A DNA stretch of 64,000 bases from Hymenobacter tibetensis (lineage in GTDB: Bacteria; Bacteroidota; Bacteroidia; Cytophagales; Hymenobacteraceae). Positions 19,101 through 26,794 of the stretch are shown here, one piece after another; the first letter of the stretch is position 1; each line of letters begins with the position of its first letter. The stretch covers positions 3,562,001 to 3,626,000 of the forward strand of contig NZ_CP094669.1 in assembly GCF_022827545.1 (NCBI RefSeq). Reading direction: 5' to 3'. A program made the translations under genes and the position numbers. The notes beneath the pieces were generated by a model that had not been told where the DNA came from, ran no database searches, and worked only from the letters and a program-made list of their open reading frames with translations.

Positions 19101-19930
19101 GTGGAACCCTTGGAAGCAGCAAACTGCGTCGGCGACTCTTGTTGCGCGGCATCGGCTACGTGCAGCGTGGCGCCGGGCGGCACCACGCCTACCAAGCTTT
19201 TTTTGTCGATTCTGGCTACTGTTTCGCCTTCTTTCTTCTTGGCCGCTACGCCGTAGGTGAGCGTAAAGGCGTTGCGTTGCAGTTGGAACTCATTGCCTTG
19301 GCAGTATTCCGGCTTCAGGTAAAAGCTCGATTCGGGGTCGGCCCCGATGTCGCCGTCGCGGCTGAACTTCTTACCCGTAACGCCGCCAAAGGCCCATAAC
19401 AGTTGTACTTGGCCCGCGGGCACGTCCGTGAACTGCGCCCGCACCACTAGGCCTTCGGCCTCGGCCATGGCCTGCACTTCCAGTTGCAGCTTGCCTTTGC
19501 CTAGCAAGGGGTCGGAAATTTCGTAAAGCATGGCGCCCGGCCGGTAGCGGGCCACAATGTTTTCAGCGGCGATAAGCCATTTGCTGCGTCCATCGGCGCT
19601 CAGCAACCCAAATTTCAGGTTGCCGCCCATGCCTGGCAGATACAGCGCAAACTCCGGCAGGTCACCGGTTTCCACCCGGAACGCGGTGTTGGTGCCGTAG
19701 AGGGCCCGGGTAAAGCGCTTGGTGCCGTTCCGAATAACGAAGTCAGTGCCGTCGGGCTGGTAGCGCAGGGTGCGTTGCTGGCCGTGCCAGAGCGGCAGCT
19801 CGGGTGCAACCGGCTGCTCCGACTGCGCCAATAGCGGCAAATCAAGCAACAAGGCTACGCCAAGCAGCCACGGCCGTAATTGAAAGCTACTCAACGCTTG
19901 TGCACATCTGGTTAAGGGGCTTTCGCTCAT
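16196..19930 (-). CDS. Large secreted DUF4450-like multidomain protein, probable glycoside hydrolase
   Basis: A 1,244-aa protein with a signal-anchor-like N-terminus (PWLLGVALLLDLPLLAQ). The first 250 residues (WHGQQRTLRYQPDGTDFVIRNG... RFTRALYGTNTAFRVETGDLPEF) match what I know as the DUF4450 N-terminal domain of Bacteroidota. Residues about 330-760 look like an (alpha/alpha)6 barrel: WRMPLNGWRGAYTADPLGWHDR, SAYNYLANLLTAELAQRIG and NNVAMAEVLHTTLANW. The remainder looks like two or three beta-sandwich domains, ending with a jelly-roll-like module. It lies 81 nt after susD and heads the enzyme genes behind the SusC/SusD pair, so it is probably the enzyme first in line for imported oligosaccharides. 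No biochemical function is known to me; the catalytic residues are not identified. Confidence 0.65.
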   Translation of the reverse strand: MSESPLTRCAQALSSFQLRPWLLGVALLLDLPLLAQSEQPVAPELPLWHGQQRTLRYQPDGTDFVIRNGTKRFTRALYGTNTAFRVETGDLPEFALYLPGMGGNLKFGLLSADGRSKWLIAAENIVARYRPGAMLYEISDPLLGKGKLQLEVQAMAEAEGLVVRAQFTDVPAGQVQLLWAFGGVTGKKFSRDGDIGADPESSFYLKPEYCQGNEFQLQRNAFTLTYGVAAKKKEGETVARIDKKSLVGVVPPGATLHVADAAQQESPTQFAASKGSTAPALAGTLKVKAGEPLYFAVQVPQQATALRYADLPKALEQAEADRQKLAGRIKVSTPDPYINTVGGALSIAADAIWQSPSYMHGAIAWRMPLNGWRGAYTADPLGWHDRAQTHFRAYAKSQLTSPGTGPVVMDTALNLARHQEKLGTSVFSSGYISRNPGGDFRPHHYDMNLVFIDELLRHFNWTGDLAFAKEMFPVLQRHLAWEKRNFDKDNDGLYDAYAAIWASDALQYSGGAVTHSSAYNYLANLLTAELAQRIGENPAPYRQEAARIKQALDQRLWMPAKGWYAEYQDALGLKQLHPAAGIWTVYHALDSQVPDAFQAYQALRYVDAEIPHIPVRAAGLTDEGYYLLSTTNWQPYDWSINNVAMAEVLHTTLANWQGGRTEEAFKLWKSALLESMYLGSSPGNFQQVSFYDAHRGELYRDFADPVGMASRSLVEGLFGIVPNALEGVLTVRPGLPAAWNQAALTVPDVAFDFRRQGQQDTYTITPTFAKPLKLRLQVQARAVAAAITVNGQPVQWKSVAEAVGQPVIEINSEPAAKYVVQIQWQGNAPDAVALAPAYAPGSALAIRFPHATVGKVFDPQQVLRDAKPNQSTLAAQVAGLPGSRTVFVQLQQGSLTWWAPLPMEVKEAVAIMPEKESAGGLRFRLQNHTSELLSAKVTVNTGKNALETTVQVPANAVSDEVQVPVANTVVGSNAVRVEWGQGQRVSSTLMDWNGSAPTTVGKGSYETVNLASYFNDKVTQIFQNKYLSPRPVGPTLQLPTQGIGNWCYPLTQATIDDAGLRQLAGARNEIKLPWGVPLRTPGTAGEKNILFVSQWDNYAEQATVPLRGKASHAYLLMAGSTNPMQSQLTNGVVLITYTDKSTETLPLRNPDNWAPIEQDYLQDDFAFTTGAPKPFRVHLKTGLITRDFKQYTSIKGFSTRAIDGGAANILDLPLNPKKKLKSLTLKALSNDVVIGLMSVTLVRE

Positions 19931-20011
19931 TCATCAGTCAGTAAAAAACCCGGCCCAAGTGCCCTTAGGAAACCTGAAGAGCACGTAGGCCGAGCTACCA
20001 TGCGCTACGAA

Positions 20012-21544
20012 TTAGTATCCGGGGTTCTGCTCATACAAGTAAGAGGAAGCCGCTAGCTCGTTTTGAGGCACCGGGTACAGCAGATCATTTGCGTTCAACG
20101 GCTTCCGAATCCGGGTGCGCGTGTCCTCCTTGGCAACCCACGTGTTCATAATCGTCACGGCTTGGCCGGAGCGGACCAGATCGTGCCAGCGGAGCCCTTC
20201 GCCCGCAAATTCGCGGCGGCGCTCTTCCATAAGTTGCGGTAGCGTCACACCGGTCAGAACGGAGGCCGTCAGGCCGGCCCGGTCGCGCACGCGCTTCACG
20301 AGCTGGTCTGCTTCCGCATTAGGTCCGTTTTTGCGGATCAGGGCCTCGGCTTTCATCAACAGAATGTCGGCGTAGCGCATCACAATGAAGTTAATGGGCC
20401 AGTCGGTGCGCGAGGTGCCACGTAAGGCGCCGTTTACGTACTTCTTGAAAGCGGGCCTGGTTTCTACCGCTACCGGCGTGCTGGTGGTGGTATACCCGAT
20501 TTGCATCGTCACGTTCTTGCGAACATCGGCAGCGGCGTAGCTGGCTACCAAGTCGTTGGAAGGCGGGCGCAGTTCATCCCCCGTACCGAAGCCCGTACCC
20601 GCGCCAATCGACTGGAAGTAGTTGTTGGTCAGCAGAATCGACGGGAAGGATGCGCCTGCCCCAAGACCACCGCTGATGTATTGCACATCGAACAACACCT
20701 CGCGGTTGTTTTCGTTGGTGTAGGAAAACACGTTGGCGTAGGCGTTGGCCGCCGTGCCCGCCGCCGTTATCAAATCATACCGGCCGCTCCCGATAACCTG
20801 GTTGAGCAAGGTGAGGGCGGCGTCGAAGTCGTTGGTGCCGAGGCCGGGGCCTTCTATCCCGTAGGTAGGGCCCGACCGGGTGAGATACACCAGCGCCAGC
20901 AACCCACGGGCCGCCCCGTTGGTGGCACGGCCCACGTTGGTGGTCGTGTAGGAGTCGGGCAGCTTCTGAATGGCGTCCTCTAGGTCGGCAATAATCAGGT
21001 TGTACACGTCTGCTACCGGGGTGCGCGGAACCTTCACCACTGCCTGGGGCTCAAGCGGGGTTTCTACCAGCGGCACCTTACCGAAGTAGCGCACCAAATC
21101 GAAATAGTACAGGGCCCGCAGAAACTTGGCTTCGCCTTCCGTGCGCAACCGAACATCGTCGGCTAGCAACGAGCCGTTTTTCGCAATTTGGTCGAGCACA
21201 ATATTTGCCCGATACACGCCCACAAAATCGGTGGTCCAGGTATCGGCGGGGTACTCGTTGGAGGCAATGGCAACGGAAAAGTTGTTGATAGGTTCCCACG
21301 TCCGAATGCCCTGCGTGCTGACGCCGTAAATGTTGTCGGAGCGGGTTTCCGACATAGTCAGCTGACGGTCGGGGTAGTCGCGCAGGTTGCTGTAAACGGA
21401 GTTGATGGCTTGCGTGAAGTCGTCGGCCGTTTTGTAGAAGGTGGGAACCGAGCCGTTGGAAATAGGTGCTTGTTCGAGGTCTTTGTCGCAGGCGCTCAGC
21501 ATCAGTACGCTAACTACCAGAGCCGAGAGAAGGGTCTTTTTCAT
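20012..21544 (-). CDS. SusD/RagB-family outer-membrane glycan-binding lipoprotein (pair 1)
   Basis: A 510-aa SusD-like protein with a lipobox (LMLSAC, lipidated Cys19), so it is anchored at the outer membrane and faces outward in known systems. The N-terminal region (VPTFYKTADDFTQAINSVYSNLRDYP) and TEGEAKFLRALYYFDLVRYFGKVPLVETPL form the TPR-like scaffold typical of the family. The C-terminal RYADILLMKAEALIRK and LMEERRREFAGEGLRWHDLVR are hallmark segments. It captures oligosaccharide for the partner SusC, whose gene ends 20 nt upstream. It is closely similar to the SusD at 25245-26768, pointing to a tandem duplication. Ligand inferred as a rhamnogalacturonan or galacturonan fragment. Confidence 0.96.
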   Translation of the reverse strand: MKKTLLSALVVSVLMLSACDKDLEQAPISNGSVPTFYKTADDFTQAINSVYSNLRDYPDRQLTMSETRSDNIYGVSTQGIRTWEPINNFSVAIASNEYPADTWTTDFVGVYRANIVLDQIAKNGSLLADDVRLRTEGEAKFLRALYYFDLVRYFGKVPLVETPLEPQAVVKVPRTPVADVYNLIIADLEDAIQKLPDSYTTTNVGRATNGAARGLLALVYLTRSGPTYGIEGPGLGTNDFDAALTLLNQVIGSGRYDLITAAGTAANAYANVFSYTNENNREVLFDVQYISGGLGAGASFPSILLTNNYFQSIGAGTGFGTGDELRPPSNDLVASYAAADVRKNVTMQIGYTTTSTPVAVETRPAFKKYVNGALRGTSRTDWPINFIVMRYADILLMKAEALIRKNGPNAEADQLVKRVRDRAGLTASVLTGVTLPQLMEERRREFAGEGLRWHDLVRSGQAVTIMNTWVAKEDTRTRIRKPLNANDLLYPVPQNELAASSYLYEQNPGY

Positions 21545-21564
21545 GGTATACAGTCGGCTATCGA

Positions 21565-24500
21565 CTAGAAGGTAACGTTAACGCCTAGAGTCATCGATTT
21601 GGTGAGGGGCAATCCGCCGTAGTCGGTGCCAACCGAGAAGCCGCTGCCGCCGGTATCGGAGTTGGTGGCATCCACGTTGTAGCCGCCGCGGTAGGTGTCG
21701 TGGCCGAAGAAGTTTTCGGCCGACACATAAACGCGGGCTCCCTGCGCGTAGCGCTTACTGAGTACCTTACCCAAATTGTAGCCGAGCGTGATATTGCGAA
21801 TCCGGTAGTAGTTGGTCGAGTACTGCCAGGAGTCACTCTTTAAGGGCGTGAAGTTGGCTTGCGCCTTGCCCCGCTCCCCGGCGCCGGGGTTATCCTCGGA
21901 ACGCCACCGGTCACGCTGCAACCCGAGCACGTTCTGGTTGTAGCCCATGTTGGTGTTGTCGATGGCGCGCCCGATCAGCGAGTAGAGGCTGCCGCCGTTT
22001 TGGCCCTGCACCAACACGCTCAAATCGAAACCCTTGAAGCTGAAGTTGTTGGTGATGCCCCACGTAAGTTTGGGGTTCGGTTGGCCGATAATCACCCGGT
22101 CTTTCTCGTTGATGACGCCGTCGCCGTCGGCATCGAAATAGCGCGGGTCCCCGACGGTCTGGCCCTGGATGATAGCCGCGCCACCGTCGATGTCGCCTTG
22201 GTTCAGAATGCCGGTTTGCTTGATGGCGTAGAACACGAACATCGGCTGGCCCACCATCAGCAGGTTGCTGGAAGCACCGTAGGGTGAGGCAATTTCGATG
22301 GTCGCGTCGCCTTCCCCAAGGTGCACCACCTTGTTGCGGTTGTGGCTCACGTTCAGGGAAGTGTTCCACTCAAATTCCCCGGTTAGGTTGCGGGTCCGCA
22401 CTTCCAGTTCTAGGCCCTGGTTCAGCACCTCCCCAATATTAACTAGCTGCGACGCGTAGCCCGAAGCACTCGGCCGCGGCACGTTCAAAAGCAGGTCTTT
22501 GCTGGTTTTGGTGTAGTAGTCGAACGAGCCGGAAATGCGGTTGTCAATCACCCCGAAGTCCAAGCCCACATCAATGGTCTGCGACTTTTCCCAGCGCAAT
22601 AAATCGTTGGGTGCCTTGTTCGGCGACTGGCCCGAGGCAACCACGCCCCCAAACGTATACGGGTTCACGCCGAGCGTGGCAATGCTGCTGTAGTCGCCGA
22701 TGCCGTTGTTGCCCGACATGCCGTAGCTGCCCCGCAATTTCAACTCGCTGATTACGGGCAGGTTCTTCATGAAATTCTCTTGCGAGATGCGCCAACCCAA
22801 CGAACCAGCCGGGAACACGCCCCAGCGGTTGTCGGCGCCAAACCGCGAGGAACCGTCGCGGCGCACACTGGCCGTAGCCAGGTATTTGCCTTCAAACGAG
22901 TACTGCACGCGCCCGAAGTAAGACAGCAGCACGTTCTGCGTTTCGGTGGTGCCGTTGTCGGCAGTGCCCGTGATGTTGGTGGCCCCGTTGAGCGTGGTTA
23001 CGGCGCTGTTGGTGAAGCCGCCCGACGACCGGAGCCGGTCGGTTTCGGTTTTAAAGAAGTTGTAGGCATAGCCCGCCAGCGCCGCTATATCGTGCTTCCC
23101 GATAACGCGGTTGTAGGCCAAGGTATTCTCGTTCACGAACGCCTGTTTGCGGTAGCCGCTGAACGTACCCGTGGCCCCCGAGCCCACCAGCCGCGAGTTC
23201 GGAATGTAGCTCTTGGCCCGCGAGTCGGTGTTGTCGAGGTTGAGGGAGGTGCGGAAGCGCAAGTTCTTGATCAGCTCGTACTCGCCAAACACCGTGCTCA
23301 GTGTCCGGAACACGGTGCTTTGCTGCTGCCGGTTGGTGAGTTCCCCCACCGGGCTGATGCTGCTGCCGCCCCAAGTATACACCGGGTTGTCGCCGTAGTT
23401 GGTGAGCACACCGGCCGAAGACTCGGCCACGGGCACCATGGTGATAAACTTCTGCGCCAAGTTGTCCTTGCCTTCCACGCCGGGGTCTTTCGATATGGCG
23501 TAGCTCGGGCTGATATTGAGGCCGAATTTCAGTTTGTCGCTGGCTTTCACTTCCACGTTGGCGCGCGCTGAATAACGCTTATACGCCACCCCAATCACAA
23601 TGCCTTCCTGGTCGGTGTAGTTGCCCGACAGGTAGTAGTTCACGTTGTTAGTGGCCCCACTGGCCGATATCTGGTAGTTCTGAACTTTACCGGTCCGGAA
23701 GATTTCGTCTTGCCAATCAATGTAGTCGAGGCCCTCGTGGTTGGGCAGCAGCCACCGGTCGTCGATCATCTGGCTCGGGTTGATGGTGGTCACCCCTAAT
23801 ATAGCCTGGCGCTCGGCCGTGGTTTGGCTAGCCAGGCGCGGCCGAGCGCCCGGCGTAGTAGGCTGTGAGCGGACCCAGTTGTTGTTGATGATTTCGGTGG
23901 ACCGCTCCACCCATTCCTCGGCGCTTAACAGATCCAGCTTCTTGGCCATCTGCGAAATGCCGCCGTACACATTGAAGTTGATTTGGGGCTTGCCGGTCTT
24001 GCCGCGCTTGGTGGTTACCAGCACCACGCCGTTGGCCGCACGCGAACCATAAATAGCCGCCGCTGCCGCATCCTTCAGCACCTCAATCGACTGAATATCG
24101 TTGGGGTTGATGTTGTCGAGCGGGCTGCCGGTGGCGTAGTTGCCGTTGCCATTGGGCGAGGTGCCTTCCAGCGGAAACCCGTCGATTACATACAGCGGCT
24201 GGTTGTTGGCCGTGATGGAGCCGTTGCCCCGTACCTGCACGTTGAAGCCCCGACCCGGCAAGCCGGTGTTCTGCTGTACGTTCACGCCTGCCAACGTTCC
24301 CACCAACGCCTGATCGACGCGCAGAATGGGACGCTCTTCCAGTTTGCTGGCATCAAGAGTGGCAATAGCGCCCGTTACGTCGGCTTTTTTCTGCGTGCCA
24401 TAGCCTACTACCACTACTTCGTCGAGGCTCTTGGTATCCTCCGTTAGCTTGATCGTAAGCGCGCCGGCCTCGGAAAAACTTTGCTCTCGGGTTTGAAAGC

Positions 24501-24777
24501 CGATATAGCTGAAGACCAGGGTCCCGGCTCTTTCAGGCACCGATAAGGTAAAGTTGCCGTCGGCGCCGGTGGTCGTGCCCACGGTAGTGCCTTTGAGCAC
24601 CACGGTCACACCCGGCAGACCTTCGTTGCTTTGAGAAACCACCCGACCTGTGAGCTGCCAGTCGGCTACCACCTTGGTTAGGGGGCGGGCTTGTAGTGTA
24701 GTAATACCGGGGCCTGCTAACAGCAAAGGCAGGCAGACCACCAGCTGGCCGCGCCGCCATGTGTAGTTTTTCTTCAT
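21565..24777 (-). CDS. SusC/RagA-family TonB-linked outer-membrane transporter (pair 1)
   Basis: A 1,070-aa SusC-type porin. After a signal peptide come a CarboxypepD-reg-like domain (about 42-115; LTGRVVSQSNEGLPGVTVVLKG), the TonB-box-like stretch DEVVVVGYGTQKKADVTGAI, the plug (VRGNGSITANNQPLYVIDGFP, LKDAAAAAIYGSRAANGVVLV) and a long beta-barrel ending in ...KSMTLGVNVTF with a terminal Phe. No N-terminal STN domain is present, so it is not of the sigma/anti-sigma signalling type. It imports oligosaccharide together with the SusD encoded just downstream. The sequence is close to SusC at 26795-30004 along its whole length. Its promoter region (24832-24876) carries the same 16-bp box as its paralogue. 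Confidence 0.97.
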   Translation of the reverse strand: MKKNYTWRRGQLVVCLPLLLAGPGITTLQARPLTKVVADWQLTGRVVSQSNEGLPGVTVVLKGTTVGTTTGADGNFTLSVPERAGTLVFSYIGFQTREQSFSEAGALTIKLTEDTKSLDEVVVVGYGTQKKADVTGAIATLDASKLEERPILRVDQALVGTLAGVNVQQNTGLPGRGFNVQVRGNGSITANNQPLYVIDGFPLEGTSPNGNGNYATGSPLDNINPNDIQSIEVLKDAAAAAIYGSRAANGVVLVTTKRGKTGKPQINFNVYGGISQMAKKLDLLSAEEWVERSTEIINNNWVRSQPTTPGARPRLASQTTAERQAILGVTTINPSQMIDDRWLLPNHEGLDYIDWQDEIFRTGKVQNYQISASGATNNVNYYLSGNYTDQEGIVIGVAYKRYSARANVEVKASDKLKFGLNISPSYAISKDPGVEGKDNLAQKFITMVPVAESSAGVLTNYGDNPVYTWGGSSISPVGELTNRQQQSTVFRTLSTVFGEYELIKNLRFRTSLNLDNTDSRAKSYIPNSRLVGSGATGTFSGYRKQAFVNENTLAYNRVIGKHDIAALAGYAYNFFKTETDRLRSSGGFTNSAVTTLNGATNITGTADNGTTETQNVLLSYFGRVQYSFEGKYLATASVRRDGSSRFGADNRWGVFPAGSLGWRISQENFMKNLPVISELKLRGSYGMSGNNGIGDYSSIATLGVNPYTFGGVVASGQSPNKAPNDLLRWEKSQTIDVGLDFGVIDNRISGSFDYYTKTSKDLLLNVPRPSASGYASQLVNIGEVLNQGLELEVRTRNLTGEFEWNTSLNVSHNRNKVVHLGEGDATIEIASPYGASSNLLMVGQPMFVFYAIKQTGILNQGDIDGGAAIIQGQTVGDPRYFDADGDGVINEKDRVIIGQPNPKLTWGITNNFSFKGFDLSVLVQGQNGGSLYSLIGRAIDNTNMGYNQNVLGLQRDRWRSEDNPGAGERGKAQANFTPLKSDSWQYSTNYYRIRNITLGYNLGKVLSKRYAQGARVYVSAENFFGHDTYRGGYNVDATNSDTGGSGFSVGTDYGGLPLTKSMTLGVNVTF

Positions 24778-24831
24778 GAGCAGTAGGTGGGAAAGTTTTG
24801 GGTGTCAACCAGTTTATATCGCTGGTTTACT

Positions 24832-24876
24832 TAAAAGTATTTGCTTACTCACCCACAACTCTCCTGTACCGTACCG
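24832..24876 (-). promoter_or_regulatory. PUL-type promoter of susC pair 1
   Basis: On the minus strand, CGGTACGGTACAGGAG (24861-24876) is followed by 21 nt and then TACTTTTA (24832-24839), a one-mismatch -7 element about 55 nt before the start codon. The box contains a GTACGGTAC repeat. The identical 16-mer lies before the paralogous susC at 30093-30108. A further GTACAGGAA at 25128-25136 has only a poor -7 match at the same spacing. I see nothing else in the 467-bp gap apart from the terminator at 25188-25223. Confidence 0.65.
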
Positions 24877-25187
24877 CCCAGCAGAGCCAATTTCCACTTG
24901 CCTTTTTTCCGCAAAGCCTTGCGCTACAACAGCTTTCCCAGCCACCATGCCTTCTTCACGCAGCTTGTTCTAAGCTTCTTACTCCGTACAAGAAAAACAC
25001 CTATCCTACACAACTAACTTATTATTAGATTCTTACAATGACATACAGTACCGCTGAATAGATCATGCCGACCCTACAATATGAGCATGACAATGTGAGA
25101 AACTGAGAATTTTGCTTTGCCTTGTTTTTCCTGTACTACTCCTGCACTGCAGACCGGTTGAACACGTACACAGGCCCTATAAACAAA

Positions 25188-25223
25188 AGAACGCCATGCC
25201 AGACAAAGCCAGCATGACGTTCT
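25188..25223 (-). terminator. Intrinsic terminator after SusC/SusD pair 2
   Basis: AGAACGCCATGC (25188-25199) pairs with 25212-25223 with one mismatch. The minus-strand transcript then reads TTTTGTTTATAG. It lies 21 nt after the SusD stop, so pair 2 is probably a separate transcript from pair 1. Confidence 0.75.
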
Positions 25224-25244
25224 CGTTACTTCACCCCTCAGGCG

Positions 25245-26768
25245 CTATTGGTACCCTAGGTTTTGGTCGTAGAGGCCGGGCGCGGCGCTTAGCTCCGACT
25301 GCGGTACCGGGTAGATGATTTGGTTGGCATCAATGTTCCGGGCCATGCGGTTGCGGGTGTCTTCCACCGGAATCCAGGCGTTCATCTTGGTTAGCACCAG
25401 CCCTTCACGCACCAGGTCGTGCCAGCGGGAGCCTTCGCCGGCTAGCTCGCGGCGGCGTTCTTCCATGAGTTGCGGCAGGGTCACGTTGGTGAGTTTGGTG
25501 GTAACGCCGGCGCGGGTTCGTACTTGGTTTACAATGGCGTCTACGTCGGCTTGGGTGCCGCCCACGCCGTGCAGGATGCACTCGGCTTTCATCATCAGCA
25601 CATCGGTATAGCGCAGCACTATCCAGTTGATGGGCCAGTCGAGGCGGCCGGGGCCCCGCAGGTTTTCGTTGAGGTACTTCTTCATCAGCCAGCGCGTTTC
25701 GCGGAAGCCGGTGGTGCTCACGTAGCCTTCAGCGAAGTTGAAGGTCTTGCGCACGTCGCCAGTGGGGTACGAGTTCAGCAGGTCGTTGGCAATGGGCCGG
25801 ATTTCAAGCCCGCCCGACGCATACGGGATTCGCAGGAAGGTGAAGTACGCATCCGGCACCAGCAACCCCGGAAAGTCGCTACCCAAGCCGGTGCCACCGC
25901 CCTGAAACTGAATGTCGAAAATGACTTCTCGGTTGTTTTCGTTGGTGTACGAGAAGATATCGGGGTACGAAGCCAAGAACGAGTATTTGCCGCTGTTGAG
26001 CACGTCGTTGAGCAGCGGCAAGGCTAGGTTGTACTCATTGGTGTTCAGGCCCGGCCCCTCAATGCCGTAGGTCGGCCCCGAGCGGGTCAGGTACACCAGC
26101 GCCAACAGGCTCTTAGCGGCATTGGCCGTGGCCCGGCCCACGTTGGGCTTGTCGGCCGACACAGCGTTGTCGTAGGTAGCAGGCAGCACGCTGATGGCCG
26201 CTTGCAGATCGGCAATAATCAGCTTGTACACATCCTCCACGGGGCTACGCGGAATCTTGGCCACGGCATCGGGCAGCAAGGCTGCTTCATAAATCGGCAC
26301 CTTACCAAAGAAACGGACCAGATCGAAGTAGTAGAAAGCGCGCAGAAACTTTGCCTCGCCTTCCAGCCGCGGCCGAGAAGCGTCGCTGACTACGCTGCCG
26401 TTGGCGGCCAGTTGGTCGAGCACCGTGTTCACCCGGAAAATGCCCCGGTAGTTGGTGGTCCAAGCTTCCGCAACGTACGGGTTGTTGACTAGCGCCGCCG
26501 AGAAGTTGTTGACCGGCGCCCAGTCGCGCACCCCAAGGTCATCGACGCCATAGATGTTGTCGGAGCGGGTTTCGGAGAGGTTGAGGGCCCGGGTGGGGTA
26601 GCCGGTGAGGGGCTGATAGGCGGCGGCTAGGGCTTGGTCGAAATCAGCTTGGCTGCGGTAGAACGTGGGGGTCGAGCCGCTGGAAAGGGGGTTCTGATCG
26701 AGCTCTTTCTCGCAGCCGCTTAGCGTAAGCCAGGTTGCTGCCGCTAGCAGATATATCGTCTTTTTCAT
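25245..26768 (-). CDS. SusD/RagB-family outer-membrane glycan-binding lipoprotein (pair 2)
   Basis: A 507-aa SusD-like lipoprotein with LTLSGC at the N-terminus (lipidated Cys19). It shares block after block with the SusD at 20012-21544: TFYRSQADFDQALAAAYQ, GEAKFLRAFYYFDLVRFFGKVP, SLLALVYLTRSGPTYGIEGPG and LMEERRRELAGEGSRWHDLVR. This shows descent from one ancestor by duplication of the whole pair. The central ligand-binding half is less alike, so the two may bind different pectin fragments. It is 26 nt downstream of its SusC partner and followed by a terminator. Confidence 0.96.
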   Translation of the reverse strand: MKKTIYLLAAATWLTLSGCEKELDQNPLSSGSTPTFYRSQADFDQALAAAYQPLTGYPTRALNLSETRSDNIYGVDDLGVRDWAPVNNFSAALVNNPYVAEAWTTNYRGIFRVNTVLDQLAANGSVVSDASRPRLEGEAKFLRAFYYFDLVRFFGKVPIYEAALLPDAVAKIPRSPVEDVYKLIIADLQAAISVLPATYDNAVSADKPNVGRATANAAKSLLALVYLTRSGPTYGIEGPGLNTNEYNLALPLLNDVLNSGKYSFLASYPDIFSYTNENNREVIFDIQFQGGGTGLGSDFPGLLVPDAYFTFLRIPYASGGLEIRPIANDLLNSYPTGDVRKTFNFAEGYVSTTGFRETRWLMKKYLNENLRGPGRLDWPINWIVLRYTDVLMMKAECILHGVGGTQADVDAIVNQVRTRAGVTTKLTNVTLPQLMEERRRELAGEGSRWHDLVREGLVLTKMNAWIPVEDTRNRMARNIDANQIIYPVPQSELSAAPGLYDQNLGYQ

Positions 26769-26794
26769 GGGTTGCTTGGGGAATGAGGCGAAGC

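Noticed and set aside
25128..25136. A further GTACAGGAA upstream of susC pair 1 as a second PUL promoter
   Set aside because: At 21 nt spacing the -7 candidate TCAGTTTC matches poorly, and one such 8-mer is expected by chance in a window of this size.
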